From: Bacteroidales bacterium
GTDB taxonomy: Bacteria; Bacteroidota; Bacteroidia; Bacteroidales; F082
Length of the DNA stretch: 64,000 nucleotides
Assembly: GCA_016936505.1 (NCBI GenBank)
Contig: JAFGXS010000040.1
Location: forward strand, 16,694-80,693
Direction: 5' to 3'
Shown here: piece by piece, positions 1 through 8,753 of the stretch
How the letters are laid out: each line of letters starts with the position of its first letter
Position numbering within the stretch: the stretch's first letter is position 1
Notes under the pieces: model-generated
Databases searched by the model: none
What the model saw: only the letters and a program-made list of their open reading frames with translations
What the model was told of the DNA's origin: nothing
Made by a program: the position numbers and the translations under genes

Positions 1-151
1 TGTGATTCCAAGGTTTTCCTACACGGAATTCATATTTAAACATTCTTTCACGCGGGCTAACCCATGCGACAATAATCACCGCAACCAAAAAGCTGATCAC
101 CCTCAGTATGTCGTATGAATTTTGTTGTAATTTTGAGAAGAAAGCCTTCAT
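1..151 (-). CDS. PgpH/YqfF-like 7TM HD phosphohydrolase, N-terminal fragment
   Basis: Only the first 50 residues are inside the window; the gene continues past the left edge. The reading from an ATG at 151 gives a short amphipathic start, one hydrophobic segment (about residues 17-31) and then a FKYEF...GKPW motif that I recognise from the start of Bacteroidota 7TM-HD proteins, which in other bacteria degrade cyclic di-AMP. The HD catalytic domain is not visible here, so the function is inferred from the N-terminus alone. A TACCTTTG promoter element lies 19 bases upstream. It is divergent from the NlpC/P60 gene. Confidence 0.55.
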   Translation of the reverse strand, partial: MKAFFSKLQQNSYDILRVISFLVAVIIVAWVSPRERMFKYEFRVGKPWNH

Positions 152-169
152 ATATTTAAGATATTGACA

Positions 170-177
170 CAAAGGTA
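170..177 (-). promoter_or_regulatory. Bacteroidota -7 element (TACCTTTG) for the PgpH-like gene
   Basis: On the minus strand the sequence reads TACCTTTG, matching the TANNTTTG -7 consensus of the Bacteroidota primary sigma factor. It lies about 20 bases before the ATG at 151. No convincing -33 element was identified. Confidence 0.5.
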
Positions 178-205
178 ATAATTCTTCATATCAGTAAAAT
201 ACAAG

Positions 206-988
206 ATGATGAAAATGAATGCAGGGATTTGCTTACTCTCTACCATACCTGTTAGAGAAAAACCATCAGGAAAAACAGAAATGATTAATCAGCTTCTGTT
301 TGGTGATACTGTTCATATTCTGGATTCATTTGAATCGTGGTTTCTTATCGAAAGCCATGGAGATCAATATCAGGGCTGGGTGGAGAAGGATCAAATAAAA
401 ATAATTTCAGAAGATTATCTCAAAAATATTCTGGATAAGGAACCGGTTTTTTTGAAAAATTCCAGCACTGATATAACATTTAAGGATAAGAAGATTATTT
501 TGTCTCAAGGTTCAAGAATTCCATTTTACGACAAAGGCCGGTTTATCATCAATAATAATAAAGGCTTCATTTCTGATGAATCAATTACCATATCGGGCAA
601 ACAACCCACAGAAGAAATACTTCTATCTGCTAAGCAACTTCTTTCAACTCCATACCTATGGGGAGGACGTTCGGCATTTGGAGCAGACTGTTCTGGATTC
701 GTCCAGATTGTATTCAAAATGAACGGCTATCAGTTACCACGAGACAGCATCCAGCAAGCAAAAACAGGATTAAATATCGATTTCATTCATGAAGGACTTC
801 CAGGCGATTTGGTCTTCTTTGAAAATGAAGAACAGCAAATCGTTCACGTTGGAATATTACTTAACAACCATGAAATAATCCATGCATCAGGTCAGGTCAG
901 AATTGACAGTATTGACCACGAAGGGATCTTCAATAAACAAAAACAGAAATATACTCACAAACTACGTCTGATTAAACGTATTTTATAA
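206..988 (+). CDS. NlpC/P60 family cell-wall hydrolase with SH3-like N-terminus
   Basis: Predicted cysteine peptidase that cleaves peptidoglycan stem peptides, probably at the gamma-D-Glu to diamino acid bond. The C-terminal half carries the NlpC/P60 signature: Cys162 in GADCSGF, His214 in HVGIL and His226 in IIHASG, preceded by the PYLWGG motif. Residues 1-125 resemble two bacterial SH3 domains (VREKPSG and GDTVHILDSFESWFLI pattern), which usually bind cell wall. No obvious signal peptide is seen, so export is uncertain. Three in-frame ATGs (206, 209, 215) make the exact start ambiguous by up to three codons. It ends 2 bases before the convergent OsmC gene. Confidence 0.85.
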   Translation: MMKMNAGICLLSTIPVREKPSGKTEMINQLLFGDTVHILDSFESWFLIESHGDQYQGWVEKDQIKIISEDYLKNILDKEPVFLKNSSTDITFKDKKIILSQGSRIPFYDKGRFIINNNKGFISDESITISGKQPTEEILLSAKQLLSTPYLWGGRSAFGADCSGFVQIVFKMNGYQLPRDSIQQAKTGLNIDFIHEGLPGDLVFFENEEQQIVHVGILLNNHEIIHASGQVRIDSIDHEGIFNKQKQKYTHKLRLIKRIL

Positions 989-990
989 GT

Positions 991-1407
991 TTAGTCAATA
1001 ATCACAATTTCGTGTGATAATTCGGATGATTTACGTAACATTTCACTCACACCACAGTAACGGTCCTGAGACAGGGTTACTGCTTTTTCAAGCTTTTCCA
1101 TAGGAAGATCATTTCCTTTAAAAGTATACTTAATGTGAATTTTATTAAAATATCTGGGATGCTCTTCTGTCATTTCAGCTTCTACCTCAATATCAAAAAA
1201 GTCTGGTGTTACACGCATTTTATTCAAAATAGAAATCACATCCATACCTGTACAACCACCTAAAGAAACCAAGGTAAGCGGTTTCGGACGTGGGCCCTGA
1301 TTTTGCCCTCCTACTCTTTCCTCTGCATCCAGCATAATATTAAAACCATTTACGTTGGCTTCGAACGCCATATTATCTTTCCAGGTAACATTTACTTTTG
1401 TCGACAT
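991..1407 (-). CDS. OsmC/Ohr family peroxide-reducing protein
   Basis: A 138-residue OsmC-family protein. These enzymes reduce organic hydroperoxides with a pair of cysteines, and both are present here: Cys52 in GGCTGMDV and Cys118 in DRYCGVSEML. The length is normal for the family. A TAATTTTG element lies just upstream and gives a short leader. It is a single-gene unit between NlpC/P60 (convergent) and pruA (same strand, separated by a terminator). Ohr and YhfA-type OsmC proteins cannot be separated from this sequence alone; the LSLGGCTGMD style favours the YhfA-like group. Confidence 0.88.
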   Translation of the reverse strand: MSTKVNVTWKDNMAFEANVNGFNIMLDAEERVGGQNQGPRPKPLTLVSLGGCTGMDVISILNKMRVTPDFFDIEVEAEMTEEHPRYFNKIHIKYTFKGNDLPMEKLEKAVTLSQDRYCGVSEMLRKSSELSHEIVIID

Positions 1408-1431
1408 ATTTTCTGTTGTTTAATTTTTTGA

Positions 1432-1439
1432 CAAAATTA
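1432..1439 (-). promoter_or_regulatory. -7 element TAATTTTG for the OsmC gene
   Basis: Minus-strand TAATTTTG matches TANNTTTG and sits 24 bases before the ATG at 1407, a spacing like that of other genes in the window. Confidence 0.5.
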
Positions 1440-1541
1440 GTGAAAAATAAATTTATATATATATTGAGATATATCAAATTACCATGATTAACAGCTTATT
1501 GTGAGAAGCTAAACAAGCATTTTACTCACAAACAGAATAAA

Positions 1542-1568
1542 AAAGGCTGTTCAAATTGAACAGCCTTT
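1542..1568 (-). terminator. Rho-independent terminator after pruA
   Basis: A perfect inverted repeat (AAAGGCTGTTC / GAACAGCCTTT) is followed on the minus strand by a run of T. It lies about 20 bases beyond the pruA stop codon. Confidence 0.85.
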
Positions 1569-1587
1569 AAAATTATTACCGATTTTA

Positions 1588-3225
1588 TTATTCAGCATCC
1601 ATGAAAGGATACTTATAATCAACCGGGGGAACAAAATTTTCCTTGATTGTTCTAGGAGTAACCCAACGGATTAGGTTCAAACTTGAACCGGCTTTATCAT
1701 TTGTACCAGAAGCACGTGATCCGCCAAATGGTTGTTGGCCTACCACAGCACCGGTGGGTTTGTCATTAATGTAAAAATTACCTGCGGCATGAACCAGCTT
1801 TTTAGTTGCCAGATCAACAGCATAACGATCCTGTGCAAAAACGGCACCGGTCAATCCATAAGGAGAAGTCTTATCTAAGACATCTAGAGTTTCTTCAAAC
1901 TGATTATCTTTATAAACATAAATAGTAAGAACCGGACCAAACAGCTCCTCTTCCATAGTTATGTAATGAGGATTTGTTGTTACAATCACAGTAGGATCAA
2001 TAAAGAAACCTTCAGATTTGTCATAACCACCTCCTGCTATTACTTCTGCATCCGCATCTTTCTTTGCATTATCTATAAACATCGATAGCTTATCAAAGGA
2101 AGCTTCATCAATCACAGCAGACATAAAGTTGGTAAAGTCTTCCGGATTTCCCATTTTAATCGAGTTGATCTGTGCCACAAGTTTTTCCTTGATTTCAGGC
2201 CACAGGCTTGCCGGAATATATGCTCTTGATGCAGCAGAACATTTCTGCCCCTGAAACTCATAAGCTCCACGCACCAATGCTGTAACCACAGGATCAACCA
2301 AGGCAGAAGGATGAACCATTACAAAATCTTTTCCTCCTGTTTCACCTACTATACGAGGATAAGTTTTGTATTTAGCGATATTATTTCCAATGGTTTTCCA
2401 TATATATTGGAACACACCTGTTGAACCAGTAAAATGGAAACCTGCAAAATCAGGATGTTCCATCACAATTTTACCAGCAATAGGGCCTGAGACAAACACC
2501 ATATTAATAACGCCATCTGGTAAACCGGCTTCACGGAAAATATCCATAATTACTTTTGCAGAATAAACCTGAGTATTGGAACATTTCCAAACTACGGTAT
2601 TTCCCATCATTGCAGGTGCAGAAGGCAGATTACCGGCAATTGAAGTAAAATTAAATGGGGTCAGAGCATAAACAAAACCTTCCAAGGCACGATATTCAAG
2701 CCTATTCCAGGTTGTTTTTGATGAGTCAGGTTGTTGACTATAGATTTCAGTCATATACTGAACATTGAAACGGAAAAAGTCAGCCAGCTCACAAGCGGCA
2801 TCAATTTCTGCCTGAAAAACAGTCTTTGATTGCCCAAGCATTGTTGCGGCATTCATTTTTGCACGGTACGGGCCTGAAAGCAAATCGGCAGCTCTCAAGA
2901 AAATTGCCGCACGATGTTCCCAGGGCATATCATGCCAGGTTTTACGAGCTTCCAATGCGGCATCAATGGCCATTGTTACATGCTCAGCGCCACCTTGATA
3001 ATAATGTCCCAATGTATGTTTCAATTCATGAGGAGGGTGAATTGAAACTTTTTTATCAGTTCTTACTTCTTTACCCCCAATAAACATAGGAATATCAACC
3101 ACTTCAGATTTCATTTTTTTGAGCATAGCCTTAATTTCGGCACGCTCAGGGGAACCGGGTTTATAGCTTAATACCGGCTCATTGTAAGCTTTAGGAACAC
3201 TTTGCAAATTGCTGTACATCACCAT
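1588..3225 (-). CDS. pruA: L-glutamate gamma-semialdehyde (P5C) dehydrogenase
   Basis: Oxidises glutamate-5-semialdehyde, in equilibrium with 1-pyrroline-5-carboxylate, to glutamate with NAD+ as the second step of proline catabolism. It is a 545-residue single-domain aldehyde dehydrogenase, the length of the monofunctional eukaryote-like PruA rather than the PutA fusion. Catalytic Cys329 lies in FQGQKCSAAS, general-base Glu295 in VGETGGKD, and the NAD-binding FTGSTG is near residue 266. No proline dehydrogenase gene is next to it. A TACCTTTG promoter lies upstream and a strong terminator downstream, so it is probably transcribed alone. An ATG two codons inside (3219) is an alternative start. 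Confidence 0.93.
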   Translation of the reverse strand: MVMYSNLQSVPKAYNEPVLSYKPGSPERAEIKAMLKKMKSEVVDIPMFIGGKEVRTDKKVSIHPPHELKHTLGHYYQGGAEHVTMAIDAALEARKTWHDMPWEHRAAIFLRAADLLSGPYRAKMNAATMLGQSKTVFQAEIDAACELADFFRFNVQYMTEIYSQQPDSSKTTWNRLEYRALEGFVYALTPFNFTSIAGNLPSAPAMMGNTVVWKCSNTQVYSAKVIMDIFREAGLPDGVINMVFVSGPIAGKIVMEHPDFAGFHFTGSTGVFQYIWKTIGNNIAKYKTYPRIVGETGGKDFVMVHPSALVDPVVTALVRGAYEFQGQKCSAASRAYIPASLWPEIKEKLVAQINSIKMGNPEDFTNFMSAVIDEASFDKLSMFIDNAKKDADAEVIAGGGYDKSEGFFIDPTVIVTTNPHYITMEEELFGPVLTIYVYKDNQFEETLDVLDKTSPYGLTGAVFAQDRYAVDLATKKLVHAAGNFYINDKPTGAVVGQQPFGGSRASGTNDKAGSSLNLIRWVTPRTIKENFVPPVDYKYPFMDAE

Positions 3226-3261
3226 TATTTTTTATAAAGTTTACACTGATTTATAGTGGCG

Positions 3262-3269
3262 CAAAGGTA
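3262..3269 (-). promoter_or_regulatory. pruA: -7 element TACCTTTG for pruA
   Basis: Minus-strand TACCTTTG, 36 bases before the pruA ATG. The rest of the AT-rich gap 3226-3519 shows no gene; it holds two copies of GTTAAAC around 3305 and 3329, of unknown meaning. Confidence 0.55.
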
Positions 3270-3519
3270 CGTATATTTCATCAGAAACTGAAAACTATAA
3301 CCTGTGTTAAACCCATAAAACCGATACGTTAAACACGTAATTTATAATTATAAAGGTTAACCCGCATGAAAAAACGCTCTTCAACAATTAGGTTTAATTG
3401 AAGATAAGTAAACTAAAGGAAACAAAAAAGATTATTGATTTAAGAACACCGTCAACATCCAATCTATATGGATATCGAATATATTTTCAGCAAGGGATAG
3501 GAATTTTTATTAAACGGAT

Positions 3520-3885
3520 CTAATCATCGTCATCATCGACTTCGTCATCGTCATCATCTGAATCTATATCAGACATTTCATCCATAAAGTCCTGATCACC
3601 GTATTTATCTTCCAAATCAAGCTTAATATCTTCTTTCAACAGACCGTCATCATCATAATCATCATCCTCTTCAATTAATTCAATTGCAGCCTGACGTGAC
3701 ATCCGAACAAGATAATATTTATCTGTAGTTTCAAAGGGTAGAGCGCTAACTTTAATTCCATCCTTATCGGTGTAGGTAATTAAGTTCTGCAAAAAGCCAT
3801 TCGGATAGGCCAATTTAACCTGTTCCTGAATGGTTACATCGAGCTTTTCAAAATCTTTTACTACCCTTGGTTTGCTTGAATTCAT
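3520..3885 (-). CDS. Conserved Bacteroidota protein with Asp-rich C-terminal tail
   Basis: A 121-residue cytosolic protein. The N-terminal 70 residues are a compact domain (VVKDFEKLD, PNGFLQNLITY, ALPFETTDKYYLVRM). The C-terminal 50 residues are extremely acidic, with several runs of four or more Asp. I recognise the N-terminal pattern as a conserved Bacteroidota family that has been loosely labelled 'DNA primase' in some annotations, but nothing here supports primase activity. The acidic tail could bind basic partners or divalent cations, or mimic DNA; this is inference. No clear promoter element or neighbour link was found. Confidence 0.7.
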   Translation of the reverse strand: MNSSKPRVVKDFEKLDVTIQEQVKLAYPNGFLQNLITYTDKDGIKVSALPFETTDKYYLVRMSRQAAIELIEEDDDYDDDGLLKEDIKLDLEDKYGDQDFMDEMSDIDSDDDDDEVDDDDD

Positions 3886-4126
3886 CCTCTTAAATTTTCT
3901 ATTTAAACATTAGTTTTGATTGTGCTCAAAGGCTTTTTTCAAGTCGCAATATTAAACAAAAATGTTATTTATGATCAATTTTTACGAATTTATGTATATT
4001 TCTGATTCACAAAATCATATTTAATAATCCATCAATAAATTTTAACAATACAACAAAAAAATACATCAAAAATCATCAGAAAACTCATATATCATGAATC
4101 AAAAAACGACACAACAAAACGCTAAG

Positions 4127-4984
4127 CTAATCCAGTGCTCCTTGAAGTATCCATGCTTTGCGATGTTCGTATGGTAATTTCTTTCTTGCTTTTGTTGCCT
4201 CCTTTAAACTTTTATACTTATCCAGATACAATCTTATTCTCCCCTTAGCTTCAAGAATTCCCGCCTGATCAAAACCATTCTTTTTAGTTCTGCGGAGCGC
4301 TTCTTTTGCATCAGACATATTTGGGAAACTTCCGGCAATCAGGTAGTAAACTTTTTGATGAATTTCAGTTTTTACTGTTTCTTTATGTCTGTTGTTTTTA
4401 CAAATTTTAGGTTTCCCTTCAGCATCAGGTCTTTGCCCAAACCATATAGATGCATAGTTATCAGAGAGTCCAACTCCGAGACAAATCCACGATTTTTTTT
4501 CCCAGTCATTTTGTGTCAGAATCATGTCCAGAGCATCGTCAGCATCCTGCAAGAACTTAACAAGACTATCCACATTCATTCCATCCTGAAAGTAAGATGC
4601 CAGTTCGTAACCTCTGTAACGGTAGGTTGTCAACTCTTTAGGTTTATCCCACATGCACTCTTGCTTTACTACATAGGGATTAAAGCAACAAGGAGTCCAA
4701 CTGCCCTTATCTGACCAACTGGAAAGATTACAAATACTGGTATCAGGATGATTTACCTGTAAATCATTTACATGTGTGTGTGCCACAAATGAAAGCGAAA
4801 CTGACAACTCCAGAGGCTTTTTATGATATACTTCTCTGATTTTATTAATTGCTTCTGCAACTTGCTCTTCTTCGGATGTCATACAATAACCTGAGGGTAT
4901 TTTATGCTGTGCATCAACATAAAATGAAGTAAAAATCACCCCGATAGTCAATATAATTCTTAGTGATGAATATAATTTTTTCAT
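4127..4984 (-). CDS. Secreted CAP-like (SCP/PR1) protein with C-terminal SPOR domain
   Basis: The N-terminus (MKKLYSSLRI... to VDAQ) is a signal peptide with a cleavage site around AQ-H. Residues about 35-200 resemble a CAP/SCP domain: EEEQVAEAINKIR, a Cys-rich WSDKGSWTPCC stretch and a terminal WICLGVGLSD...ASIWFGQ beta region. Residues about 215-280 form a SPOR domain (YYLIAGSFPNMSDAKEAL...GRIRLYLDKYKSLKEA), which binds denuded glycan strands at division sites. An upstream TTG would add four residues, but the ATG at 4984 gives a normal signal peptide. The function of the CAP part is unknown. Confidence 0.65.
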   Translation of the reverse strand: MKKLYSSLRIILTIGVIFTSFYVDAQHKIPSGYCMTSEEEQVAEAINKIREVYHKKPLELSVSLSFVAHTHVNDLQVNHPDTSICNLSSWSDKGSWTPCCFNPYVVKQECMWDKPKELTTYRYRGYELASYFQDGMNVDSLVKFLQDADDALDMILTQNDWEKKSWICLGVGLSDNYASIWFGQRPDAEGKPKICKNNRHKETVKTEIHQKVYYLIAGSFPNMSDAKEALRRTKKNGFDQAGILEAKGRIRLYLDKYKSLKEATKARKKLPYEHRKAWILQGALD

Positions 4985-5044
4985 GAGTATTATCAATCAG
5001 TATTGTCAGACATAAAAATACAAATTACCCAATATAATAAGTTA

Positions 5045-5872
5045 TCACCAGGAGAATTGCCTGATATTTTTCTCGCATAATTTGTCATACAGGTCTGATA
5101 TTCTCTGAAGCAATGGATGATTTATTGCAAAAACATAAGAATCCAGATTACGAACGGGCAATACCTTTGGTGAAGTTCCGGTTATAAAACACGACTCAAA
5201 ATTTGACAATCCAGATTGAGGAATTGTTATTTCTTCGACCATAATATTTTTTTTTTGAGCCAAATCAATTATCTTACCTCTTGTAATACCAGCCAGAACC
5301 ATTTTTGATTTAGGGGTTACTAGTTTTTCTCCCGAAATAAAAAACACATTTGAACGACTACCTTCAGTGATAAATCCTTCAGTTGAAACGTAAAGAACTT
5401 CATATATTTTGTGTTCAGATATATAACGATCAGCTTTACTGCGTAAATCATAAAGTGCAACCTTTGCATTAGGGTTTGGCCGTTCAGCGTTCATAACAGA
5501 AAGCGAAACCCCTTTTTTATATTGTTCTTCGGATGGATAAAAAAACGGAACAATCCATGCATAAAACCCAATATTTCCTTCTTTATTCCAGTAACAAAGA
5601 AACTTGACATTACCAGACAATATTTTGTTCTCACTTATAACAGCTCTTATTCTCTGCTTAATTTGGTTTTCAGAATAGGGAATCTTTCTGTTTTCGATTT
5701 GAGCAGATGAATAAAAACGGTTAAGATGCTCAGCAAGAAACAAAGGGGTACCCTTTTCAATACGAATCACCTCGTATATACTTATACCATCTTCCAGTGA
5801 AAAGGGATTAAAGTCGCAAACCGAGTGTAACGTATCATCCTTTACAAAATAAGAAAGTATTGCATTTTCCAT
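5045..5872 (-). CDS. PLP-dependent aminotransferase, class IV
   Basis: A fold-type IV aminotransferase of 275 residues, related to D-amino acid and branched-chain aminotransferases and to 4-amino-4-deoxychorismate lyase. The phosphate-binding TEGSRSNVFFI motif is clear, and the catalytic lysine is most likely Lys137 in NPNAKVAL, which has the expected spacing of about 23 residues to the following YEVLYV strand. The exact substrate cannot be told; no pabA/pabB or isoleucine-valine genes are adjacent. The upstream DUF2007 gene ends in a terminator just before this gene, so it probably has its own promoter. Confidence 0.8.
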   Translation of the reverse strand: MENAILSYFVKDDTLHSVCDFNPFSLEDGISIYEVIRIEKGTPLFLAEHLNRFYSSAQIENRKIPYSENQIKQRIRAVISENKILSGNVKFLCYWNKEGNIGFYAWIVPFFYPSEEQYKKGVSLSVMNAERPNPNAKVALYDLRSKADRYISEHKIYEVLYVSTEGFITEGSRSNVFFISGEKLVTPKSKMVLAGITRGKIIDLAQKKNIMVEEITIPQSGLSNFESCFITGTSPKVLPVRNLDSYVFAINHPLLQRISDLYDKLCEKNIRQFSW

Positions 5873-5884
5873 CTCCTACTTTCT

Positions 5885-5916
5885 AAAAAAAGAAAGCCCT
5901 CTCACGGAAGGCTTTC
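5885..5916 (-). terminator. Rho-independent terminator after the DUF2007 gene
   Basis: Minus-strand hairpin GAAAGCC ... GGCTTTC followed by a T-run. It lies between the DUF2007 stop and the aminotransferase start. Confidence 0.75.
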
Positions 5917-5936
5917 AACAATTTTATTAAACCATT

Positions 5937-6176
5937 TTATTTCACATCTCTTGATTTGAAATACTCTTCTAATATTTTAGAAGCCTTCTCAAAATTAAAA
6001 TCTTCAACAAAAACCTGCACCGCATCTTCAGGAGAACCGTCCGCCCAACCAGCATCAATACTTGATCTCAAACGGTTATGTTTCATGGCTCCTATTCCAT
6101 TTTCATTTAAAATTTCCACAATGTACATCGCCTCAACCTCAGAACCGGTATACACTAACATAATTTCTTCTTTCAT
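5937..6176 (-). CDS. DUF2007 putative signal-transducing protein
   Basis: A 79-residue protein matching the small DUF2007 family: an N-terminal strand (MLVYTGSEVEAMYIVEILNENGI) and a C-terminal AVQVFVEDFNFEKASKILEEYF helix in a ferredoxin-like alpha/beta pattern. The family name implies signalling, but no biochemical role is established. The ATG at 6176 is the natural start and the gene ends at a strong terminator. Confidence 0.75.
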   Translation of the reverse strand: MKEEIMLVYTGSEVEAMYIVEILNENGIGAMKHNRLRSSIDAGWADGSPEDAVQVFVEDFNFEKASKILEEYFKSRDVK

Positions 6177-6240
6177 AATCGTACTCTTTAAAAATTCAAA
6201 GTAAAGGTAAGAAAATATATATCTTGAGAAGCTAAGGTTT

Positions 6241-7143
6241 TCAATTGTTTAACTTAATAATTGCAAAGATCATCACCACTGCACTTATCAACTGAACCGG
6301 AGATAAAATGCTTCCATTTACAACATAGTCAAAAAAGATAGCTGAAATAGGAAATAACAGTTCGCTAATCGTTGCTTCCATAGCTCTAACCCTTCTCAAG
6401 CCATAATAATAGATAAAAATGGCACCTGATCCTGTAGTAATTCCAATCAATACAAATAAAAACCAGTGAGTAGCATTTGTATGAGCTATTTCGTTGAGCT
6501 TTCCAAAAGCCACAACATAAATCAACATGATGGCAGCAGTAAATCCATATCTGAAAAATGTTGCTGTTTTGAAGTTGAAATTCATCAAAACTTTTTTGGA
6601 GAACACTGTAGAACTACCAAATGAGAATGCTGCCAGTATAGCTAATAAAGCAGCGTAAATAGTATGACCATCAGTATGGACATTAGGCAGGCTAAAACCA
6701 AAAGTCAGAAAGTAACTGGAAACTATTGCAACCGATGCCCACAATGCAAAATTGCGTTTCACTTTTTCTTTCAGCAAAATAGCAGCAAGTCCGATTGCAA
6801 ATATAGGCTGAAGTTTTTGCAGCAAAACAACAACTGAGAGTTCCTGAAAGTTGACCAGAAACAAGGCTTTAACAATAGCCATGGTTCCTATTGCTCCTCC
6901 AAAAAGTGCTATCAGAGTAAAAGTAATGTAGTCTTGACGAAGGAAATTCTTTAGTTGACGATACTCTCTGTACATGAAAATATTCATCAAAGCAAACGGA
7001 ATAAAGTGCAGCATAAAAACCACATAACCAACATCTAGGCCATTCAGTCGTGGTGTAAGAACAACGCCATCAAACCCCCATAAAATAGCGGAAAATCCGA
7101 TAGCTACAGTACCTTTAATGAGTTCTTTATTCTTCTCTTCCAT
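6241..7143 (-). CDS. EamA/DMT superfamily transporter
   Basis: A 300-residue, roughly ten-helix inner-membrane protein with the two EamA repeats of the drug/metabolite transporter superfamily (first repeat begins KGTVAIGFSAILWGFDGVVL; the second covers about 150-300, with GSGAIFIYYYGLRRV). Substrate cannot be predicted. A TACCTTTG promoter lies 17 bases upstream, so it probably forms its own unit. Confidence 0.85.
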   Translation of the reverse strand: MEEKNKELIKGTVAIGFSAILWGFDGVVLTPRLNGLDVGYVVFMLHFIPFALMNIFMYREYRQLKNFLRQDYITFTLIALFGGAIGTMAIVKALFLVNFQELSVVVLLQKLQPIFAIGLAAILLKEKVKRNFALWASVAIVSSYFLTFGFSLPNVHTDGHTIYAALLAILAAFSFGSSTVFSKKVLMNFNFKTATFFRYGFTAAIMLIYVVAFGKLNEIAHTNATHWFLFVLIGITTGSGAIFIYYYGLRRVRAMEATISELLFPISAIFFDYVVNGSILSPVQLISAVVMIFAIIKLNN

Positions 7144-7160
7144 TCCTCATAATAAGGCCG

Positions 7161-7168
7161 CAAAGGTA
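7161..7168 (-). promoter_or_regulatory. -7 element TACCTTTG for the DMT transporter
   Basis: Minus-strand TACCTTTG, 17 bases before the ATG at 7143. Confidence 0.55.
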
Positions 7169-7205
7169 GTTAAAAACCCTCCCCGAATAAATTATTTTGA
7201 GCCCA

Positions 7206-8567
7206 TTATTTTTTCAAATACTGCTCCAGAGTTTTTACATCCTCCGTTTTAACAATAATTCGCTTATCCTGATCCAAAAGGTAAAAAGTTGGTGTTGCCG
7301 AAATACCGTACGTTACAGCAATCGGACTATCCCACCCCTGAAGCTGTGCAATAACCGGCCATTTATACCCTTCATCTTTCACTGCTTTTTCTACCGACTT
7401 TTTATCTGTATCGACTGAGATCGCTATAATCTGAAGATTTTCAGTATTTTTTGGATCATAATATTTTTCCAAACCTGGCAAAGCAGCAGTACAATGAGGG
7501 CACCAACTTGCCCAAAATACCAGTAGCGTCTTTTTTGCTTTAATGTTGTACAAATTAATCTCTCTACCACCAATTGCCCTGGCTTTAAAATCAGGAGCCG
7601 GTTGTCCGGGAGCAAGGTGAATAATTTCATACACCTTTTGTTGCAATTCAGCTTTCAGAGGCGTGTTCTTTGAAAAGACATTTAATTTGCTGCTTTGGGC
7701 AATATGAAGTAAAAGTTTCTGAAAGCCAAATTCTTCAAATCCGCCTATCAAGTAATGCATTGTAAACAAATACATCTTTTCGTTTTGCAACGACTTGTTC
7801 AACAAAGTATCCACAGCAGGCATAAAAGCTTCTTCTACTTCATCTTTTGTCATTCCCTGCTTTTGGTATAACGACAAATAGCCAACAATTTTTTTAGTAA
7901 ACAGATCCGTATTTAACAATAAAGTATCTTTAAAATCCACAAACTTAAAATATTGTTGTTTTTCCATGCTTGTTTTTTGATCCTGCGTTAATGTAACAGG
8001 CAGGTTCAAAGGCCGATCCAATTGAATGAATTGAGCAGCCATAGTATTAGGGTATTGCGTTACAAGGTTTGATGCAGTTTTTTGAATCTCATTTTGTAAT
8101 AACTCTGCTTTATTTTTCACTGTCTGCCAAAAAGGATCAGAGGGAGGATAATACTGAATAACGGGTTCCAGTAAACTTAATTTATTGGAGTTCTCATCCA
8201 CTACATTCAGGTATTGATAAAAAATCTTATTTTCGTCAGAATGAATAATTTCAACTTTTGAACCCTGCTGAAAACCACTGGTTTTAAAGTCAACAGAATG
8301 CTTGTCGAATAATAGTTTAACCGCCATACCTGTATTGGTCATTACTTTATACATCCCCACAGGCTGATCTTTCATATCGAAAGTAAAGGTTCCAACAGGA
8401 TTAACCCTGGCCGTATCAACAATTTTCTGTGGACCGGCAAAAGATCTGATCAAATATACATCGTCACCACCTAAACCGGGAATGGTTCCCCTTAAGGCAA
8501 CACTCTGAGCAGAAAGTTGAACTGCCTGAAAGAAGGAAAGAATCAAAAGGGTTGTGTTTTTATACAT
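7206..8567 (-). CDS. TlpA-like thioredoxin-family protein with N-terminal DUF4369-like domain
   Basis: A 453-residue exported thioredoxin-like protein. Residues 1-20 are a signal peptide ending around LSAQ. Residues about 22-130 resemble the DUF4369 beta-sandwich common in Bacteroidota TlpA proteins (LRGTIPGLGGDDVYLI). The middle is helical, and the last 130 residues are a TlpA/thioredoxin domain with the active-site motif WCPHC (Cys356 and Cys359) and the cis-Pro region ATPTFYLLD. It should reduce or shuffle disulfides in the periplasm or at the outer membrane. Confidence 0.88.
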   Translation of the reverse strand: MYKNTTLLILSFFQAVQLSAQSVALRGTIPGLGGDDVYLIRSFAGPQKIVDTARVNPVGTFTFDMKDQPVGMYKVMTNTGMAVKLLFDKHSVDFKTSGFQQGSKVEIIHSDENKIFYQYLNVVDENSNKLSLLEPVIQYYPPSDPFWQTVKNKAELLQNEIQKTASNLVTQYPNTMAAQFIQLDRPLNLPVTLTQDQKTSMEKQQYFKFVDFKDTLLLNTDLFTKKIVGYLSLYQKQGMTKDEVEEAFMPAVDTLLNKSLQNEKMYLFTMHYLIGGFEEFGFQKLLLHIAQSSKLNVFSKNTPLKAELQQKVYEIIHLAPGQPAPDFKARAIGGREINLYNIKAKKTLLVFWASWCPHCTAALPGLEKYYDPKNTENLQIIAISVDTDKKSVEKAVKDEGYKWPVIAQLQGWDSPIAVTYGISATPTFYLLDQDKRIIVKTEDVKTLEQYLKK

Positions 8568-8583
8568 CGCTTAATTTTTTATC

Positions 8584-8591
8584 CAAAAATA
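8584..8591 (-). promoter_or_regulatory. -7 element TATTTTTG for the TlpA-like gene
   Basis: Minus-strand TATTTTTG, 16 bases before the ATG at 8567. Confidence 0.45.
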
Positions 8592-8753
8592 AAACGAAAA
8601 TTATCTGATGAAAGATTTATAAAGAAACTTTAACTTATTTCCAATCACATCAAAATCTACACATTAATATTTTAAAGCTTCTTTGAACCTTTTTTATAAA
8701 TTAGCACCATTAAGTAAAACCATCGAAATATTAAAAATACCTTTATAAACAGT

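Noticed and set aside
3305..3335. Two GTTAAAC copies near 3305 and 3329
   Set aside because: Only two short copies in AT-rich DNA; no support as an operator.
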